The notes under the pieces: generated by a model | What the model saw: only the letters and a program-made list of their open reading frames with translations | Databases searched by the model: none | What the model was told of the DNA's origin: nothing | DNA from: an uncultured Burkholderiales bacterium | GTDB lineage: Bacteria > Pseudomonadota > Gammaproteobacteria > Burkholderiales > Burkholderiaceae | NCBI GenBank assembly: GCA_946480465.1 | Contig: CAMLJY010000042.1 | Span: 1 to 55,861, forward strand | Direction of reading: 5' to 3' | Length of the DNA: 55,861 nucleotides | Made by a program: the position numbers and the translations under genes | In this document: positions 11,090 to 19,907 of the stretch, in pieces | Numbering within the stretch: position 1 is the first letter of the stretch | How the letters are laid out: every line of letters starts with the position of its first letter

Positions 11090-11164
11090 CGTCGGCGCGG
11101 CGCCTGCCGGCGTGAATCCGCCCGCAACGCGCCCATCGCTCCGCGGACGCAATGGATCCATGAA

Positions 11165-11188
11165 AAAGGCCCGCATCTGCGGGCCTTT
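11165..11188. terminator. Bidirectional terminator between the DUF3579 gene and rpsT
   Basis: AAAGGCCCGC (11165-11174), a four-base loop, and GCGGGCCTTT (11179-11188) form a perfect 10-bp hairpin flanked by A-rich and T-rich sides, so it reads as a rho-independent terminator on both strands for the two converging genes. Confidence 0.85.
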
Positions 11189-11211
11189 GTTCAGCTCATC
11201 CGGTGGTTCGA

Positions 11212-11526
11212 TCAGGCGGCGACGGACAGCGCCTTGATCTTGGCGGCCAGGCGGCTCTTGTGACGCGCGGCCTTGTTCTTGTGGAAGATGCCCTTGTCGG
11301 CGACTGAATCGATCACCGGTTGGGCGACCTTGAACAGCTCGGCCGGAGCGGCCTTGTCGCCACCGGCGACGGCCTTGTCGATGGCCTTCTGCACGTTCTT
11401 GATGACGGTGCGGAAGTGGGAGCGCAGTGCGGTGTTCTGCGCGTTCAGCTTGACGTCCTGGCGGGCGCGCTTGCGGCCCGAAGCGAGGCGGACGGTCTTC
11501 TTCTTGGCTTTGGAGGAGGTGGCCAT
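11212..11526 (-). CDS. rpsT: 30S ribosomal protein S20
   Basis: A 104-residue basic protein of the small ribosomal subunit, with the S20 head [14 protein letters not shown], an alanine/lysine-rich helical body and the [19 protein letters not shown] tail. The start at 11526 is the conserved family start; the reading frame extends upstream without family similarity. It is monocistronic, with a promoter on one side and a shared bidirectional terminator on the other. Confidence 0.97.
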   Translation of the reverse strand: MATSSKAKKKTVRLASGRKRARQDVKLNAQNTALRSHFRTVIKNVQKAIDKAVAGGDKAAPAELFKVAQPVIDSVADKGIFHKNKAARHKSRLAAKIKALSVAA

Positions 11527-11559
11527 AGGGTATTTGAGCCCGGATGAGCAAAGACCGCG

Positions 11560-11589
11560 AGTATAGCATTCGACTTTCGCCCGGACCAA
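11560..11589 (-). promoter_or_regulatory. Candidate rpsT promoter
   Basis: Minus strand: TTGGTC (11589-11584), 18-base spacer, TATACT (11565-11560), giving a predicted start near 11553 and a leader of about 27 bases. The -10 is strong; the -35 matches only in TTG. On the plus strand a TATAAT at 11620-11625 may serve murJ, but it has no clear -35. Confidence 0.55.
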
Positions 11590-11727
11590 GCTGCCACCCG
11601 GGCGCGCAGCGGGGATTCCTATAATCCGCCGCCTTTCGCGGGGGAGCCCCCGCTTGCCCCGAACCCTGTCGCTTCTCGTTGCGCCCGCGCCTGAAGGCCG
11701 GTGATGCCCGAGCCCTGCTGCCGCGCG

Positions 11728-13290
11728 ATGAACCTCCTCAAGGCCGCCTTTTCCGTCTCGGCATTCACGCTGCTGTCGCGCGTGACCGGCCTGGTGCGCG
11801 ACAGCATAGGCGCCGCGCTCTTCGGCACCAGCGCGATGATGGATGCGTTCCAGATTGCGTTCCGCATTCCCAACCTGCTGCGCCGCTTCTTCGCGGAAGG
11901 CGCCTTTTCGCAGGCCTTCGTGCCGTTGCTCGCCAGCAGCCGGGCGGAGCAGGGCGACGAGGCGACTCGAACCCTGATCGACGCCACGGCCACCGTGATG
12001 GCCTGGGTGCTGGTCGTGGTCAGCGCGCTGGGCATCGTCGCCGCGCCGATTCTGGTGTGGCTGCTGGCTTCGGGCTTCGACGCGGAGACCACCGAGGCGT
12101 CGGTGCTGATGACGCGGGTGATGTTCCCTTACATCGGCTTCATGTCGATGGTGGCGCTGTGCTCAGGCGTGCTCAACAGCTGGCGGCGCTTCGCGGTGCC
12201 GGCGTTCACCCCGGTGCTGCTCAACCTGTCGATGATCGCCGCCGCGCTGGCGCTCGTGCCGGTGTTCCGCGCGCATGGAGTCGAGCCGGTCTATGCGCTG
12301 GCCGTGGGGGTGATGGTGGGCGGCGTGCTGCAACTGGGCTTCCAGTTGCCGGCGCTGGCGCGCCTGGGGGTGCTGCCGCGCGTCGCGCTGTCGCCGCGCC
12401 GGCTGCGCGAGGCCTGGCGCCATCCCGGGGTCGGCCAGATCCTCGGCAAGATGGGTCCCGCGGTGATCGGGGTGTCGGTCGCCCAGCTGTCGCTGATCAT
12501 CAACTCGCAGATCGCATCCCGGCTCGGCGAGGGCGCGGTGGCGACGCTGACCTTCGCTGATCGGCTGATGGAGTTGCCGATCGCGCTGCTGGGGGTGGCG
12601 CTCGGCGTCGTGCTGACGCCGCAGCTGTCCGCCGCCCAGGCCAAGCAGGACTGGGAGCGCTACTCCAGCCTGCTCGACTGGGGACTGCGCATGGTGCTGC
12701 TGCTGGCGCTGCCCTGCGCGGCGGCGCTGCTGGTCTTCGCGGCACCGATGGTGGCCACCCTCTACCACTACGGTGCCTTTACCGACCAGTCGGTGCGTGT
12801 GGTGTCGCTCGCGGTGATGGGTTACGGCGTCGGGCTGATGGGGCTGGTGGGCGTCAAGGTGGCAGCGCCCGGTTACTACGCGCGCCAGGACATGAAGACG
12901 CCCATGCGCATCGGCATCGCGGTGATGGTGCTGACGCAGGTCTTCAATGCGGCACTGGTGCCCTGGCTGGGGGTCAGCGCGCTGACCCTCTCGATCGGCC
13001 TGGCGGCGACGGTGAATGCAGCCTGGCTGCTGCGCGGGCTGCACCGGCAGTCCCTGTGGCGGCCGGCTCCGGGCTGGCTCGACTTTGCGCTTCGGGTGCT
13101 GCTGGCCACGCTGGTGATGGCGGCCGGGCTGGCCTATGCGGGCTGGCGCCTCGACTGGCTGGCGCTGAGCGCGAAGCCGCTGCTGCGCGCTGGCGCACTG
13201 GCCGCGGTGATCGGCCTTGCAATCGCGGTCTATTTCGCGGTGCTGGCGATCAGTGGCGTCAAGCTGCGCGAAGCGCTGCGGCGGGTCTAG
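11728..13290 (+). CDS. murJ: Lipid II flippase MurJ (MviN)
   Basis: Flips the peptidoglycan precursor lipid II across the inner membrane. The 520-residue protein is strongly hydrophobic with about 14 membrane segments and the MurJ landmarks [33 protein letters not shown] near the N-terminus and [13 protein letters not shown] midway. The ATG at 11728 gives the family head [11 protein letters not shown]. In-frame GTG/ATG codons at 11701/11704 have a better Shine-Dalgarno (GAAGG) and would add eight or nine residues. The next gene starts 10 bases after its stop. Confidence 0.94.
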   Translation: MNLLKAAFSVSAFTLLSRVTGLVRDSIGAALFGTSAMMDAFQIAFRIPNLLRRFFAEGAFSQAFVPLLASSRAEQGDEATRTLIDATATVMAWVLVVVSALGIVAAPILVWLLASGFDAETTEASVLMTRVMFPYIGFMSMVALCSGVLNSWRRFAVPAFTPVLLNLSMIAAALALVPVFRAHGVEPVYALAVGVMVGGVLQLGFQLPALARLGVLPRVALSPRRLREAWRHPGVGQILGKMGPAVIGVSVAQLSLIINSQIASRLGEGAVATLTFADRLMELPIALLGVALGVVLTPQLSAAQAKQDWERYSSLLDWGLRMVLLLALPCAAALLVFAAPMVATLYHYGAFTDQSVRVVSLAVMGYGVGLMGLVGVKVAAPGYYARQDMKTPMRIGIAVMVLTQVFNAALVPWLGVSALTLSIGLAATVNAAWLLRGLHRQSLWRPAPGWLDFALRVLLATLVMAAGLAYAGWRLDWLALSAKPLLRAGALAAVIGLAIAVYFAVLAISGVKLREALRRV

Positions 13291-13300
13291 ACTCGGTCCG

Positions 13301-14167
13301 ATGAAGCACCTGCCGCTGCGGGCCCCTACGGCGCTGGAGTACTTCGCGTCGCTGGTGGCGGAGGACGAGGGCTTTGCGCTGCTCGAGGCGGCGGTCGCGA
13401 TCGCCCAGGACGCTTACCCGCGGCTGGATCCCCAGGCGGTGCTGGCCGAGATCGACGCGCTGGCCCAGCGCCTGAAGCGCCGGCTGGCGGCCGATGCCTC
13501 CGCCATGCAGCGGCTGCGGGCGCTGAACCACTTCTTCTTCGCGGAACTGGGCTTCGCCGGCAACGTCAACGACTACTACGACAGCCGCAACAGCTACCTC
13601 AACGACGTGCTCGAGACCCGGCGCGGCATCCCGATCACACTCGCCCTGCTGTACGTGGAACTGGCGAGCCAGGTGGGACTGGCCGCACGTGGCGTTTCCT
13701 TCCCGGGCCACTTCCTCGTGAAGCTGCGCCTGCCGCAGGGCGAGGTGGTGCTGGACCCGTTCAGCGGCCGCTCACTCTCGCGTGAGGATCTTGACGAGCG
13801 GCTCGCTCCGTACCGCAAGCGCCACGGTCTCGTCGGCGATTTCGAAACACCGCTCGGGCTGTTCCTGCAGGCGGCCGAGCCACGCGACGTGCTGGCGCGC
13901 ATGCTGCGCAACCTGAAGGAAATACACCGCAGCGCCGCCGACTGGCCTCAGCTGCTGGCGGTGCAGCAGCGCCTGGTGCTGCTGTTGCCTGGGGTGCCGG
14001 AAGAGCGCCGCGACCGCGGTCTGGCCTGGGCAGAGCTCGGGTGGGCCGATGCCGCCGTCGATGACCTGGAGGCTTACCTGCAGCAGCAGCCTGACGCGCC
14101 CGATGCCGAGGAACTGCGTCAACGCGTGCGCACACTGCGCCGCCCGGGGCGCACGCAGCTGCACTGA
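13301..14167 (+). CDS. SirB1-family transglutaminase-like/TPR protein
   Basis: A 288-residue cytoplasmic protein of the SirB1 family. Residues about 60-190 form the transglutaminase-like fold with NDYYDSRNSYLNDVLETR, RRGIPITLALLYVELA and GVSFPGHFLVK; the C-terminal 90 residues look like a TPR-type helical repeat. The biochemical role of the family is not settled. The start at 13301 follows the murJ stop by 10 bases, so the two are co-transcribed; murJ neighbourhood is usual for this gene in Burkholderiales. Confidence 0.88.
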   Translation: MKHLPLRAPTALEYFASLVAEDEGFALLEAAVAIAQDAYPRLDPQAVLAEIDALAQRLKRRLAADASAMQRLRALNHFFFAELGFAGNVNDYYDSRNSYLNDVLETRRGIPITLALLYVELASQVGLAARGVSFPGHFLVKLRLPQGEVVLDPFSGRSLSREDLDERLAPYRKRHGLVGDFETPLGLFLQAAEPRDVLARMLRNLKEIHRSAADWPQLLAVQQRLVLLLPGVPEERRDRGLAWAELGWADAAVDDLEAYLQQQPDAPDAEELRQRVRTLRRPGRTQLH

Positions 14168-14188
14168 AATTGGCCTGAGGTCGCCTCT

Positions 14189-14194
14189 TACAAT
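14189..14194 (+). promoter_or_regulatory. Candidate -10 box of the permease-hda-pcnB operon
   Basis: TACAAT at 14189-14194 in the 95-base gap before the AI-2E-type permease gene, predicted start near 14201 and a leader of about 62 bases. There is no matching -35 at the expected distance. Confidence 0.4.
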
Positions 14195-14262
14195 GCGAAA
14201 TTGCGCCCGGCGTGCGGCCGGGTTGTTGCGCAGGCCGCGCCCGGCCCGCTGAACTTCCTACG

Positions 14263-15324
14263 ATGACCCTCACCGCTGCCCAACGACAGACGCTGACCTG
14301 GCTTGCGCTCGCCGCCGGAATGGCGCTGTTGCTGTGGCTGCTGGCGCCGGTGCTGACGCCGTTCGTCGTGGGCGCGGTGCTCGCCTACGTGCTGCACCCG
14401 GTGGTCGAGCGCCTGGCCGCGCGCCGCGTCCCGCGCGTCGTTGCCGTGCTGGTGGTGGAGGTGGTGGCGCTGCTGGTGGCGATTGCCCTGGTGCTGTTGC
14501 TGGTACCGGTGCTGGTGAAGGAGCTGCCGCTGCTGAAGGCGCAGGTGCCGCCGCTGCTGGATCGGCTCGACCAGGCGCTGTCACCCTGGCTCGCGCAGTT
14601 CGGCATCCACATCAACCTCGATGTCGCGAGCCTGAAGGCTTGGCTGTCGCAGCTGCTCGACGCCAACATGGAAGACTGGCTCGCCGCCGCGCTCAGCTCC
14701 GCGCGGCTGGGTGGCAGCGTGCTGCTGTCGCTGATCGGCAATGCCGTGCTGATCCCGGTCGTGCTGTTCTACCTGCTGCTGGACTGGCCGCGTCTGGTGC
14801 TGGAAGCGCAGTCCCTGGTGCCGCCGCGCATGCGTGAGTCGGCCTTCGGCTTTCTCGAAGAGTGCGACCAGATGATGGGCCAGTACCTGCGCGGCCAGTT
14901 CGTCGTGATGGGCGTGCTGGCCGTGTACTACTCGGCGGGCCTGGCGCTGGGCGGATTCGACCTGGCGCTGCCGCTGGGCGTGTTCACCGGCCTTGCGGTC
15001 GCCATTCCCTACGTCGGCTTCGGCCTGGGCATGCTGCTGGCGCTGCTGGCCGGGCTGCTGCAGTTCGGCAGCGTCAACGCGGTGCTGGTGGTGGCGGTGG
15101 TGTTCGGGATCGGCCAGCTTTTCGAGAGCTTCGTGTTGACGCCGCGCCTGGTCGGCGAGCGCATCGGCCTGAGCCCGCTGGCGGTCATCTTCGCGCTGAT
15201 GGCCTTCGGCCAGCTGTTCGGTTTCGTCGGTGTGCTGGTCGCGCTGCCGGCCAGCGCCGTGGCGGCGGTGGCGATGCGTCGCGCGCGCGAGGCCTACGTG
15301 GCCAGCCGGCTCTACGCCGGTTGA
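14263..15324 (+). CDS. AI-2E family transporter (PerM-like membrane protein)
   Basis: A 353-residue membrane protein of the AI-2E/UPF0118 family. Helices come in a pattern typical of the family: pairs near residues 12-50 and 62-85, a soluble amphipathic loop (about 85-145), then a helical bundle with GQYLRGQFVVM, AIPYVGFGLG and the conserved QLFESFVLTPRLVGERIGLSP signature. Members have been linked to quorum-signal export, permeation or Na+/H+ antiport; the substrate here is unknown. It heads a run of tightly packed genes and sits directly before hda, as in many betaproteobacteria. Confidence 0.88.
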   Translation: MTLTAAQRQTLTWLALAAGMALLLWLLAPVLTPFVVGAVLAYVLHPVVERLAARRVPRVVAVLVVEVVALLVAIALVLLLVPVLVKELPLLKAQVPPLLDRLDQALSPWLAQFGIHINLDVASLKAWLSQLLDANMEDWLAAALSSARLGGSVLLSLIGNAVLIPVVLFYLLLDWPRLVLEAQSLVPPRMRESAFGFLEECDQMMGQYLRGQFVVMGVLAVYYSAGLALGGFDLALPLGVFTGLAVAIPYVGFGLGMLLALLAGLLQFGSVNAVLVVAVVFGIGQLFESFVLTPRLVGERIGLSPLAVIFALMAFGQLFGFVGVLVALPASAVAAVAMRRAREAYVASRLYAG

Positions 15325-15345
15325 TCGGCGGCCGGTGCGTGCAGC

Positions 15346-16020
15346 ATGAAGCAGATCCCCTTGGCCCTGGCCCCCCCGGCGGCAACCGGCTTCGACTCGC
15401 TGGTCGCGGGGCCGAACGCCGAGGCGGTGCAGCATCTGCGCACGCTGGTGATGCCGGCCGCGCCGGTCTACCTGTGGGGCGGCAGCGGCACCGGCAAGAC
15501 GCGGCTGCTGCGCGCCCTGGCTTCGCAGCGCCAGGCCGAGGGCGAGCGCGTCGGCTGGTTCGACGCCGCCGATCCCACCCCATGGACGCTGGACGAGGGC
15601 TGGAGCCTGGTGATCGTCGACCGCTGCGAGGCGCTCGATCCGCTGCGCCAGCAGGCGGCCTTTGCGCTGTTCGTCGAGGCGGGCACGCAGGGCGTGCAAT
15701 GGGCGGCGGCGGGGCGCGTGCCGCCGGTGGACCTGCCGCTGCGCGACGACCTGCGGTCGCGCCTGGCGTGGGGCCACGTGTTCGCGCTGCAGGCGCTGGC
15801 CGAGGGCGAAACCCGCGCCGCTTTGCGCCGAGAGGCCGACCGCCGCGGCATCCTGTTGTCCGACGAGGTCATGGACTACCTGTTGACGCGCTTCGAGCGC
15901 GATTTGAAGCACCTGATGAACCTGCTCGACCGGCTTGACGAATTCGCGTTGTCCGAACGCCGCGCGGTCACCGTGCCGCTGCTGAAGAAGATGCTGGCCG
16001 AAGGGGCGGGATCACGATGA
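15346..16020 (+). CDS. hda: DnaA regulatory inactivator Hda
   Basis: A 224-residue AAA+ protein related to DnaA domain III. It has the N-terminal clamp-binding-like motif QIPLAL (residues 3-8), Walker A GGSGTGKT, a Walker B-like VIVDRCEAL, sensor-type arginines and the C-terminal RDLKHLMNLLDRLDEFAL helix. Hda with DNA-loaded beta clamp stimulates DnaA-ATP hydrolysis to prevent re-initiation. Its stop overlaps the HAD gene start as ATGA (16017-16020), implying translational coupling. Confidence 0.9.
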   Translation: MKQIPLALAPPAATGFDSLVAGPNAEAVQHLRTLVMPAAPVYLWGGSGTGKTRLLRALASQRQAEGERVGWFDAADPTPWTLDEGWSLVIVDRCEALDPLRQQAAFALFVEAGTQGVQWAAAGRVPPVDLPLRDDLRSRLAWGHVFALQALAEGETRAALRREADRRGILLSDEVMDYLLTRFERDLKHLMNLLDRLDEFALSERRAVTVPLLKKMLAEGAGSR

Positions 16021-16685
16021 GGCTGGCGCTTTTTGACCTGGACGGCACGCTGATCCCCGGCGACTCCGACCATGCGTTCGGCGAGTTCCTGATCGCCATC
16101 GGCTGGGCGGACGAGACCGAGTTCCACCGGCGCAACGACGAGTTCTTCCAGCAGTACCAGGCCGGCCGGCTCGACATCGACAGCTACGTGGACTTCGCCA
16201 CGACGCCCTGGCGCCGCCGGACCATCGTTGAACAGCAGGCGGCCCGGCAGCGTTTCATGGCCGAGGTGCTGCAGCCGCAGATCCAGCCCGCGGCGCTCGA
16301 CCTGGTGCGGACGCACCAGCTGCAGGGCGACTTGGTGGCCATCGTCACCGCCACCAATGAGTTCGTCACCGCGCCGATCGCCGAGGCCTTCGGCGTCGAG
16401 CACCTGATCGCGGTGCGCCTGGCCCGCGACGAGCGCGGGGCCGTCACCGGGCGGATCGAGGGCGCGCCGTCCTTCCGTGAAGGCAAGCTCCAGCGCGTCG
16501 ACGACTGGCTGCACGGGCTCGGCCACCGCTTCGCGGACTTCGAGGAAACGTTGTTTTACAGCGATTCGACCAACGACCTGCCGCTGCTGGAGCGCGTTAG
16601 CGTTCCGGTGGCCACCAATCCCAGTGCCGGGCTGGAGGCCATCGCCATCGAGCGCGGCTGGCGCATCCTGAGGCTCTTCCGATGA
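16017..16685 (+). CDS. HAD-IB family phosphatase
   Basis: A 222-residue haloacid-dehalogenase-type hydrolase with motif I FDLDGTLIPGDSDH at the N-terminus, motif II in IVTATN, a lysine in the FREGKLQRV segment and motif IV YSDSTNDLPLLE. The size and DSD pattern fit the SerB-like subfamily IB, which includes phosphoserine and histidinol-phosphate phosphatases; the substrate is undetermined. It overlaps hda upstream and pcnB downstream by four bases each. Confidence 0.9.
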   Translation: MRLALFDLDGTLIPGDSDHAFGEFLIAIGWADETEFHRRNDEFFQQYQAGRLDIDSYVDFATTPWRRRTIVEQQAARQRFMAEVLQPQIQPAALDLVRTHQLQGDLVAIVTATNEFVTAPIAEAFGVEHLIAVRLARDERGAVTGRIEGAPSFREGKLQRVDDWLHGLGHRFADFEETLFYSDSTNDLPLLERVSVPVATNPSAGLEAIAIERGWRILRLFR

Positions 16686-18274
16686 TCAAGCGTTTGATCG
16701 ACAAGCTGCTGGGCAAGCCGGCGGCGAAAACCGCGGCTGCCGTGCCGCCGCCCGCCCTGCCGCGCATCCCTCTGGGCAAGCGCATGGAGGTGCCGGCGTC
16801 GGAGCACGGCATCGACCCGGCGCTGCTGGACGAACGAGCGGTCAAGGTTGTGCACACCCTGAAGGAGGCGGGGTACGAGGCCTACGTCGTCGGCGGGGCG
16901 GTGCGCGACCTGCTGGTGGGGCGCCGGCCGAAGGACTTCGACGTCGCGACCAATGCCACGCCCGAGCAAGTGAAGGCGCTGTTCCGCCGCGCCTTCATCA
17001 TCGGCCGCCGGTTCCGCCTGGTGCACGTGATCTTCGGCCGCGGCCGGGACCACGAGGTGATCGAGGTCTCGACCTTCCGCGCCTACCTGGACGCCAGCGA
17101 GGCCACGCAGGTCGAGGGCAACGAACGCACCAGCAAGGCCGAACTGGCCGGCTCCGCCCATGCAGTGGACGCCAGCGGCCGCGTGCTGCGCGACAACGTC
17201 TGGGGCCCGCAGATCGAGGACGCGGCGCGCCGCGACTTCACGATCAACGCGATGTACTACGACCCGGAGACGCAGACCGTCGTCGACTACCACGGCGGCA
17301 TCGGCGACGTGAAGCAGCGCCTGCTGCGCCTGATCGGCGACCCGGCCACGCGCTACCGCGAGGACCCGGTGCGCATCATCCGCGCGGTGCGCTTCGCGGC
17401 CAAGCTGGGCTTCCAGCTGGAAGCCGGCACCGCGGCGCCCGTGCAGTCACTGGCGCCGCTGTTGGCCAACGTGCCGCTGTCGCGCCTCTTCGACGAGATG
17501 ATCAAGCTGCTGCAGACCGGCCATGCCCTCGACAGCATCGAGGCGCTGAAGCGTCATGGCCTGCACCGTGGCGTCTTTCCGGTGCTGGACGTCGTCTTCG
17601 ACGAACGCCTGTCCGAACGCAGCCGCGAGTTCATGCGCTTGGCCCTGGCCGACACCGACCGCCGCGTCGCCGAAGGCAAGCCCGTGGCGCCGAGCTTCAT
17701 GCTGGCCTGCCTGATCTGGCACGAGGTGCTGGCCGGTTGGCAGCAGCGCCGCTCGGCGGGGGAGCACCTGATCCCGGCGCTGCAGCAGTCGATCGACGCT
17801 GCCTTCGATGCCCGCATCGGCGACATATCCGGCCGCGGCAAGCTGGGCGCTGACATGCGCGAGATCTGGATGATGCAGCCTCGATTCGAGCGCCGGCAGG
17901 CCAACACCGCCTTCGCGCTGATCGAGCAGCCGCGCTTCCGCGCCGGCTTCGATTTCCTGCGTTTGCGGGCGGACGTCGGCGAGGCGCCGGCCGAGTTGGC
18001 GGATTGGTGGGAAGACTTCTCGCTGGGCGACGACGACGAGCGGGAGGCGCTGCTCGCCGCCGCCCGCGAAGCCAGCCGCGGCGGCCCACGCCGAGTGCCC
18101 GCGCCCAAGCGGGCTGCAGCCGCTGATGCCGATGCAGAAGCCGACGCGGGCGACCGTGACGCATCCGGCACCGAACCCACGGGTGATGCGCCGGTCCCGC
18201 GCAAGCGCCGCCGGCGGCGGCGCAAGCCCGCCGGGTCTGCGCCTGCCGCCGAGTCGACACCTCCGGCATCGTGA
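16682..18274 (+). CDS. pcnB: Poly(A) polymerase I
   Basis: Adds 3' poly(A) tails that promote RNA decay. The 530-residue protein has the nucleotidyltransferase signature VVGGAVRDLL...DFDVATNATP near residues 62-85 with the catalytic DFD aspartates, the GRRFRLVHV segment, RRDFTINAMYYDPE and the RNA-binding helical domain. The PcnB-specific basic C-terminus is marked: a low-complexity Ala/Asp-rich stretch ends in RKRRRRRRK. These features separate it from the CCA-adding enzyme. It overlaps the HAD gene (ATGA) and folK (GTGA). Confidence 0.94.
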   Translation: MIKRLIDKLLGKPAAKTAAAVPPPALPRIPLGKRMEVPASEHGIDPALLDERAVKVVHTLKEAGYEAYVVGGAVRDLLVGRRPKDFDVATNATPEQVKALFRRAFIIGRRFRLVHVIFGRGRDHEVIEVSTFRAYLDASEATQVEGNERTSKAELAGSAHAVDASGRVLRDNVWGPQIEDAARRDFTINAMYYDPETQTVVDYHGGIGDVKQRLLRLIGDPATRYREDPVRIIRAVRFAAKLGFQLEAGTAAPVQSLAPLLANVPLSRLFDEMIKLLQTGHALDSIEALKRHGLHRGVFPVLDVVFDERLSERSREFMRLALADTDRRVAEGKPVAPSFMLACLIWHEVLAGWQQRRSAGEHLIPALQQSIDAAFDARIGDISGRGKLGADMREIWMMQPRFERRQANTAFALIEQPRFRAGFDFLRLRADVGEAPAELADWWEDFSLGDDDEREALLAAAREASRGGPRRVPAPKRAAAADADAEADAGDRDASGTEPTGDAPVPRKRRRRRRKPAGSAPAAESTPPAS

Positions 18275-18771
18275 CTGTCGCGGCTGCGTCGCCGGTGCCG
18301 ACCGCGTTCGCCTACGTCGGTGTCGGAGCGAACCTTGGCGACGCGGCCGTTACCGTGCGGTCTGCCATCGAGCGCCTGCATCCGCTGGGACTGCGCCGTG
18401 TCTCCCCGCTGTACCGCAGCGCGCCGATCGATGCGGCCGGGCCGGACTTCGTCAATGCCGTAGCCGAACTGGACACCGGCCTCGCCCCGCTCGACCTTCT
18501 GCAGGCGCTGCAGGCGATCGAGAACGCCTTCGGTCGCGAACGACCGTACCGCAACGCTCCTCGTACCCTCGATCTCGACCTGCTGCTGCACGGCGGACAG
18601 TGTCTCGACAGCGAAGCGCTCACGCTGCCGCATCCTCGCCTGCACCAGCGCGCCTTCGTGCTGCGGCCGCTGCTCGATTTGGCGCCGGACCTGGTGCTGC
18701 CCGGTCTCGGGCCGCTGGTGAACCACCTGCCGGCAGTGGCCGATCAACTTCTCGAAACGATGGGCCGATGA
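18271..18771 (+). CDS. folK: 7,8-dihydro-6-hydroxymethylpterin pyrophosphokinase
   Basis: Transfers pyrophosphate from ATP to hydroxymethyl-dihydropterin in folate synthesis. The 166-residue protein shows YVGVGANLGD, the YRSAPID loop, GRERPYRNAPRTLDLDLLL (the HPPK signature, slightly degenerate) and LPHPRLHQRAFVLRPL. It begins at a GTG at 18271 overlapping the pcnB stop (GTGA), a coupling that fixes the start. pcnB-folK adjacency is common in proteobacteria. Confidence 0.94.
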   Translation: MTVAAASPVPTAFAYVGVGANLGDAAVTVRSAIERLHPLGLRRVSPLYRSAPIDAAGPDFVNAVAELDTGLAPLDLLQALQAIENAFGRERPYRNAPRTLDLDLLLHGGQCLDSEALTLPHPRLHQRAFVLRPLLDLAPDLVLPGLGPLVNHLPAVADQLLETMGR

Positions 18772-19115
18772 ACAGTGTCACGCTGCAGACTGTCGGCCTC
18801 CTGGTTGCATCCAACCTGTTCATGACGGTGGCCTGGTACGGCCACCTGAAGCACCAGGCCAGCGCCCACTGGCTCGTCGCGGCGCTGGTCAGCTGGGGCA
18901 TCGCGCTCTTCGAGTACCTCCTGCAGGTGCCGGCCAACCGCATCGGCTATGCCGGTGGCATCACGCTCGCCCAACTGAAGATCCTGCAGGAGGTGATCAC
19001 GCTGTCGGTGTTCGTGCCCTTTGCGGTGCTCTACATGCACCAGCCGCTGAAGCTGGACTACCTCTGGGCAGGGCTGTGCCTCGTCGGTGCGGTCTACTTC
19101 ATCTTCCGCGGCTGA
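18768..19115 (+). CDS. DMT-like small membrane protein (DUF486)
   Basis: A 115-residue integral membrane protein with four predicted helices and the DUF486 signatures TVAWYGHLK, SWGIALFEYLLQVPANRIGY and QLKILQEVITLSVF. The family belongs to the drug/metabolite transporter clan and members may work as dimers; no substrate is known. It starts at 18768 within the folK stop (ATGA overlap) and is the last gene of the overlapping chain that begins with the permease and hda. Confidence 0.86.
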   Translation: MNSVTLQTVGLLVASNLFMTVAWYGHLKHQASAHWLVAALVSWGIALFEYLLQVPANRIGYAGGITLAQLKILQEVITLSVFVPFAVLYMHQPLKLDYLWAGLCLVGAVYFIFRG

Positions 19116-19158
19116 GCACCCCGCCCGCGCGCGGCCGGACCCTGAGGATTGCCCCGCC

Positions 19159-19164
19159 TACAAT
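19159..19164 (+). promoter_or_regulatory. Candidate -10 box of the DUF47-pit operon
   Basis: TACAAT at 19159-19164, predicted start near 19171 and a leader of about 68 bases. No canonical -35 lies upstream. The Pho-box-like repeats begin about 10 bases downstream of the hexamer, at the start point. Confidence 0.45.
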
Positions 19165-19173
19165 CGCGGCCCG

Positions 19174-19203
19174 TGACGGTTTGATGACCGTTCGATGACC
19201 GTT
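19174..19203 (-). promoter_or_regulatory. Tandem Pho-box-like repeat before DUF47-pit
   Basis: TGAC occurs at 19174, 19185 and 19196, exactly 11 bases apart. On the minus strand the two better copies read CGGTCAT-CGAA-CGGTCAT, close to the PhoB box CTGTCAT-N4-CTGTCAT with its 11-bp period; the third copy (19173-19180 side) is degenerate. The elements lie between the -10-like box and the ATG at 19239, so a bound PhoB should repress. The identity of the binder is inferred from pattern and target gene. Confidence 0.6.
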
Positions 19204-19238
19204 CTGGCCCCGCTTGGCCGACCCTCCTGGAGACTCCC

Positions 19239-19886
19239 ATGCTGTTCGGCAAGCTGCTGCCGCGCGAAGGCAATTTTTTCGAGCTGTTCAATGAGCACGG
19301 CAAGCACATCGCCGAGGGTGCTCGCGCCTTCACCGCGATGGTGCAGTACTACAGCGATCCCTCGCTGCGCCAGAAGTACGCGGTCGACGTCGACGCCGCC
19401 GAGAAGCATGCAGACCGCGTCACCGCGGAAGTGAACCGCCTGCTGCACAAGACCTTCATCACCCCGATCGACCGCGAGCAGATCCACGGCCTGATCAATG
19501 CGATGGACGACATTCTCGATCTGTTGCAGGACTCGTCCGAAGTGATGTCGCTGTACGACCTGCAGACCGTCAGCGAGGATGTGCTGCGCCTGTCCGACAT
19601 CTCCGCCAAGTGCTGCGAGCGCGTGCAGCACGCGGTGAGTCTGCTGCCCAAGCTCAGCCAGCCCAGCACCGCCGAGGCCGCGCTGAAGACCTGCGAGGAG
19701 ATCGACCGCCTCGAGTCGGACGCCGATCGGGTGATGCGCTCGGCGATGAGCAAGCTCTTCCGCGACAACATCGAGGTGCGCGAGCTGATCAAGCTGAAGG
19801 CCGTCTACGAGCACCTGGAGTCGATCTCCGACCGCTGCGAGGACGTCGCCAACATCATCGAGGGCATCGTCCTCGAGAATTCCTGA
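19239..19886 (+). CDS. DUF47 (PhoU-like) Pit accessory protein
   Basis: A 215-residue all-helical cytoplasmic protein of DUF47, related to PhoU. Typical stretches are the LPREGNFFELFNEHG head, HADRVTAEVNRLLHKTFITPIDREQI and the acidic CEEIDRLESDADRVM metal-binding-type motif. DUF47 proteins regularly precede pit genes and are thought to modulate Pit activity. The ATG at 19239 has GGAG seven bases before it. It lies 21 bases before pit in one operon. Confidence 0.92.
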   Translation: MLFGKLLPREGNFFELFNEHGKHIAEGARAFTAMVQYYSDPSLRQKYAVDVDAAEKHADRVTAEVNRLLHKTFITPIDREQIHGLINAMDDILDLLQDSSEVMSLYDLQTVSEDVLRLSDISAKCCERVQHAVSLLPKLSQPSTAEAALKTCEEIDRLESDADRVMRSAMSKLFRDNIEVRELIKLKAVYEHLESISDRCEDVANIIEGIVLENS

Positions 19887-19907
19887 GCGGCGCGGTCCCT
19901 TCACGCC

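Noticed and set aside
14170..14194. TTGGCC plus TACAAT as a full promoter of the permease gene
   Set aside because: The spacer would be 13 bases, too short; only the -10 box is kept as a candidate.
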